Of a stretch of 24,132 nt of DNA, positions 22,226 through 24,132 are shown piece after piece. This DNA is from Candidatus Woesearchaeota archaeon (GTDB taxonomy: Archaea > Nanobdellota > Nanobdellia > Woesearchaeales > SM23-78), in assembly GCA_016933095.1 (NCBI GenBank), contig JAFGBP010000039.1, positions 1 to 24,132 of the forward strand, given 5' to 3'. Each line of letters starts with the position of its first letter. The stretch's first letter is position 1. The notes under the pieces were generated by a model, which was not told where the DNA came from, searched no databases, and saw only the letters and a program-made list of their open reading frames with translations. A program made the translations under genes and the position numbers.

Positions 22226-23083
22226 CTACATCCCCAGTAGCAGTATCGCCGCGATCGACAAGGCAATCCCCCATACAGTCTTCCACGTCAGCTTCTCCCT
22301 GTAGATGATGATCGAGAGTATGATTGCGATGACGAACGAGAGGCTGGTCAGGGCTGCGACGAGCGAGAGCGGCCCTTTCTCGAAGGCTTGGAGTACGAAG
22401 TAGAATCCCAGGAAGTTCACTATGCCTATCCCGACACCTATCGCCACCGCATTAGCATGGTTTGGGTTCTCTTTCTTTGTCTGCAGCTTCTTCCGCAGGC
22501 CAAGCGAGAAGAACGTGTTCATGTAATTGGTGGTGGCCATGTAAGCGAGCTTGTTGATGGCGAGCGCTGCAAATTTCTGTATTATCGTCGAGACCGCGCC
22601 TGAGAATATGGCGATTATCGCGAGCGCGAGTCCGAGCCCGTATCTCTTGTCTGTCGCGCCCGCCGCCTTATCGTATCTGGTGAGCAGGTACACGGCCATT
22701 ATCGCTACGAGTATGCCTATCGCTTGGTATGGTGAGAGCTTGTCCTTGAAGTATACCAGAGAGAATATGACGACGAACACAGTGCTCATCCTCACTAATG
22801 GGAAGGATATGCTTGCAGGGATGTGCTTCAGGGATTCCATCCTTGTTATCGTGGTGAGCAGGAATATCACCGCGTTCACGAGCGAGAAGATTATCATCAG
22901 AGGCCAGTCGACCACGCTCTCTTGCAGGAACAGGAACATTGTGGTCGCGAGCACTCCTACGGTGAGCATGAACGTGAAGCTGACCCAAGCCGTGTTGCAC
23001 CTCTTCTCAGCAGCCACCTTGTAGAGGAAATACTGCATCCCGTAGCAGAAGAGCACTATCAATGACAGCCAGTACCAATCCAT
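22226..23083 (-). CDS. EamA/DMT-family transporter
   Basis: 285-residue membrane protein with about ten hydrophobic helices in two halves, the layout of the drug/metabolite transporter (EamA) superfamily. The first half covers residues 1-135 and ends with KLSPYQAIGILVAIMAVYLL. The second half (about 150-285) closes with REKLTWKTVWGIALSIAAILLL, the same EKLT/G-I-A-L pattern repeated. A hydrophilic loop (LRKKLQTKKENPNHANA) separates helices in the second half. The start ATG at 23083 has a TATA-like TCAAATAAGC centred about 27 nt upstream and no ribosome site, so it is probably leaderless. The substrate cannot be told from sequence. Confidence 0.85.
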   Translation of the reverse strand: MDWYWLSLIVLFCYGMQYFLYKVAAEKRCNTAWVSFTFMLTVGVLATTMFLFLQESVVDWPLMIIFSLVNAVIFLLTTITRMESLKHIPASISFPLVRMSTVFVVIFSLVYFKDKLSPYQAIGILVAIMAVYLLTRYDKAAGATDKRYGLGLALAIIAIFSGAVSTIIQKFAALAINKLAYMATTNYMNTFFSLGLRKKLQTKKENPNHANAVAIGVGIGIVNFLGFYFVLQAFEKGPLSLVAALTSLSFVIAIILSIIIYREKLTWKTVWGIALSIAAILLLGM

Positions 23084-23191
23084 GATGATTGAGGGTCCCG
23101 GAGCTTATTTGAATCTTGTTCTTGTCTCCGGATGAGGGTCAGTTTCATCTCAAGCATCATTTTTTTAAACTCCTGTCTCCTTCTTGTTTTC

Positions 23192-23815
23192 ATGAAGTTT
23201 TACCTCTCATCATACAAGATCGGAAACAAGGGCCCTGACTTGGTCAGGCTTCTTGGAAAAAACAAGCACATAGGCTACATCCCGAATGCGTGCGATTACA
23301 CTAACGCCAACCTGGAAAAGAAGAATGCCGGCGAGAAGGCGGACATGGAATCTCTTGAGATGCTTGGATTAGAGGTCGAATATCTTGACCTTAAGGTTTA
23401 TTTCGGCAAGACTGATGAGCTCCGTGAGAAGATAAGGATGTTGGGAGGGGTCTTTGTCAGGGGCGGAAACACCTTTATCTTGCGACAAGCCATGAGGCTC
23501 AGTGGCTTTGAGATCATTTTCAAGGAGCTTCTAAAGAGGGATGAGTTCGTCTATGCAGGATACAGCGCGGGGATCTGCGTGTTGGCTCCTGATTTCAAGG
23601 GCATACAGACAGTTGATGATCCAAAGGATATGCCTTATGATGGGATGAAGGAGACGATCTGGGAAGGCCTTGGATTCCTAAACTACATGATATTGCCCCA
23701 TTACAGATCAGACCATCCAGAATCGGCGGCTGTAGAACTGGAAGTGAAGTTTTGCAGGAAGAACAGGATTCCTTTCAAGACCATGCGGGATGGGGAAGTG
23801 ATGATAATAGAATGA
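23192..23815 (+). CDS. Peptidase E-like (S51 family) protein
   Basis: 207-residue protein of the peptidase S51 / type 1 glutamine-amidotransferase-like fold; peptidase E cleaves Asp-X dipeptides. The nucleophile elbow GYSAG holds the catalytic Ser, the later ILPHYRSD supplies a His, and VFVRGGNTFILRQ matches the family glycine-rich segment. I use the ATG at 23192 (M21 of the longer frame from 23132), because TTTTTTTAAAC at 23159-23169 lies about 27 nt upstream and gives a leaderless start. Its stop overlaps the next gene by 4 nt (ATGA), so it is translationally coupled to the diphthine-ammonia ligase. Specificity is inferred from the fold only. Confidence 0.8.
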   Translation: MKFYLSSYKIGNKGPDLVRLLGKNKHIGYIPNACDYTNANLEKKNAGEKADMESLEMLGLEVEYLDLKVYFGKTDELREKIRMLGGVFVRGGNTFILRQAMRLSGFEIIFKELLKRDEFVYAGYSAGICVLAPDFKGIQTVDDPKDMPYDGMKETIWEGLGFLNYMILPHYRSDHPESAAVELEVKFCRKNRIPFKTMRDGEVMIIE

Positions 23816-24132
23816 AGCTAGCAGTCCTCTTTTCGGGCGGTAAGGATTCGACTCTTGCCTTGAAGTACGCAAGGGATGGCGATAAGTCTGGCCCTGGCGA
23901 CTCTGTAGTGTGTCTCATCAGCCTGATCTCTAAGAATCCTGAGAGCTTCATGTTCCACACGCCTAACATCTCGCTTACTAAGCTGCAGGCTGAAGCGATA
24001 GGGCTCCCCCTTATCGAGCAGGAGACGATGGGGGAAAAGGAGAAAGAGCTTGAGGACTTGAAGAGAGCAATTGAGAGGGCGAAGGTTGAGTTCGGGGCGG
24101 AGGGCATCGTCACCGGCGCTGTCGAGTCTGTC
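23812..24132 (+). CDS. dph6: Diphthine-ammonia ligase (Dph6-like), partial
   Basis: The first 107 codons of an ATP-pyrophosphatase-type ligase, cut by the window end. It begins MKLAVLFSGGKDSTLALKYA, with the PP-loop SGGKDS, and continues with ESFMFHTPNISL and TGAVESV, consistent with archaeal COG2102 proteins. Those proteins make the final amidation of diphthine on EF-2. The start overlaps the stop of the peptidase gene as ATGA. The C-terminal half is missing from the window, so domain completeness cannot be judged. It fits an archaeal genome because diphthamide is made in archaea and eukaryotes. Confidence 0.8.
   Translation, partial: MKLAVLFSGGKDSTLALKYARDGDKSGPGDSVVCLISLISKNPESFMFHTPNISLTKLQAEAIGLPLIEQETMGEKEKELEDLKRAIERAKVEFGAEGIVTGAVESV

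Overview
The window looks like about 24 kb of chromosome from an archaeon, most likely a DPANN lineage of the Woesearchaeota/Pacearchaeota kind. The evidence is a membrane-anchored archaeal LonB protease, an archaeal DRG GTPase with a TGS domain, archease, a Dph6-type diphthamide ligase, a COG2108 radical SAM protein, archaeal type IV pilus components, and many genes whose TATA-like box lies about 25 nt before the start codon (leaderless style). Others carry GGTGA- or GGGGTGG-type Shine-Dalgarno sites. The exact lineage is inference.

Layout. (1) 1-1604: a three-gene set of Era-like small GTPase, DUF2073 protein and zinc ribbon. This matches the OapABC/ArvABC cluster that work in haloarchaea linked to extracellular vesicle formation. 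(2) 1677-5136: an unknown protein, a TatD-family hydrolase overlapping a radical SAM gene by 4 nt, a small acidic protein and archease. (3) 5254-6351 (minus): DRG GTPase, convergent with archease. (4) 6458-15052: a long type IV pilus-like locus. It holds two N-terminally anchored, sequon-rich pilin-like proteins, a winged-helix protein, a 700-residue protein made of about seven helical repeats, a PilB/CpaF-type ATPase, two TadC-like membrane platform proteins and a membrane-anchored TPR protein. (5) 15053-16619: an intergenic hairpin array, a possible V4R/HNOB-fold protein, and an unknown minus-strand gene behind an AT-rich repeat tract. (6) LonB (minus) divergent from a 969-residue Cys-rich surface protein with eight CGDG-type repeats. 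(7) 21803-24132: a PD-(D/E)XK nuclease-like gene with no usual start codon, an EamA transporter, and a peptidase E/S51 gene overlapping a diphthine-ammonia ligase cut by the window end.

Two results stand out. First, five intergenic elements of about 85-120 bp (1056-1143, 4579-4685, 5156-5245, 14382-14480 and 18570-18686), all in the same orientation, share one fold. They have a variable but complementary closing stem, a left-strand bulge, a GC pair, usually a purine-rich internal loop, and an inner hairpin whose loop carries AGAATCGG or AGACTCGG. The stems differ in sequence yet still pair, which suggests a structured RNA or a family of small mobile palindromic elements. I do not recognise it as any named family. 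Second, the winged-helix and seven-repeat proteins lie between the pilins and the pilus ATPase. They look like lineage-specific parts of the pilus machine, or of its control.
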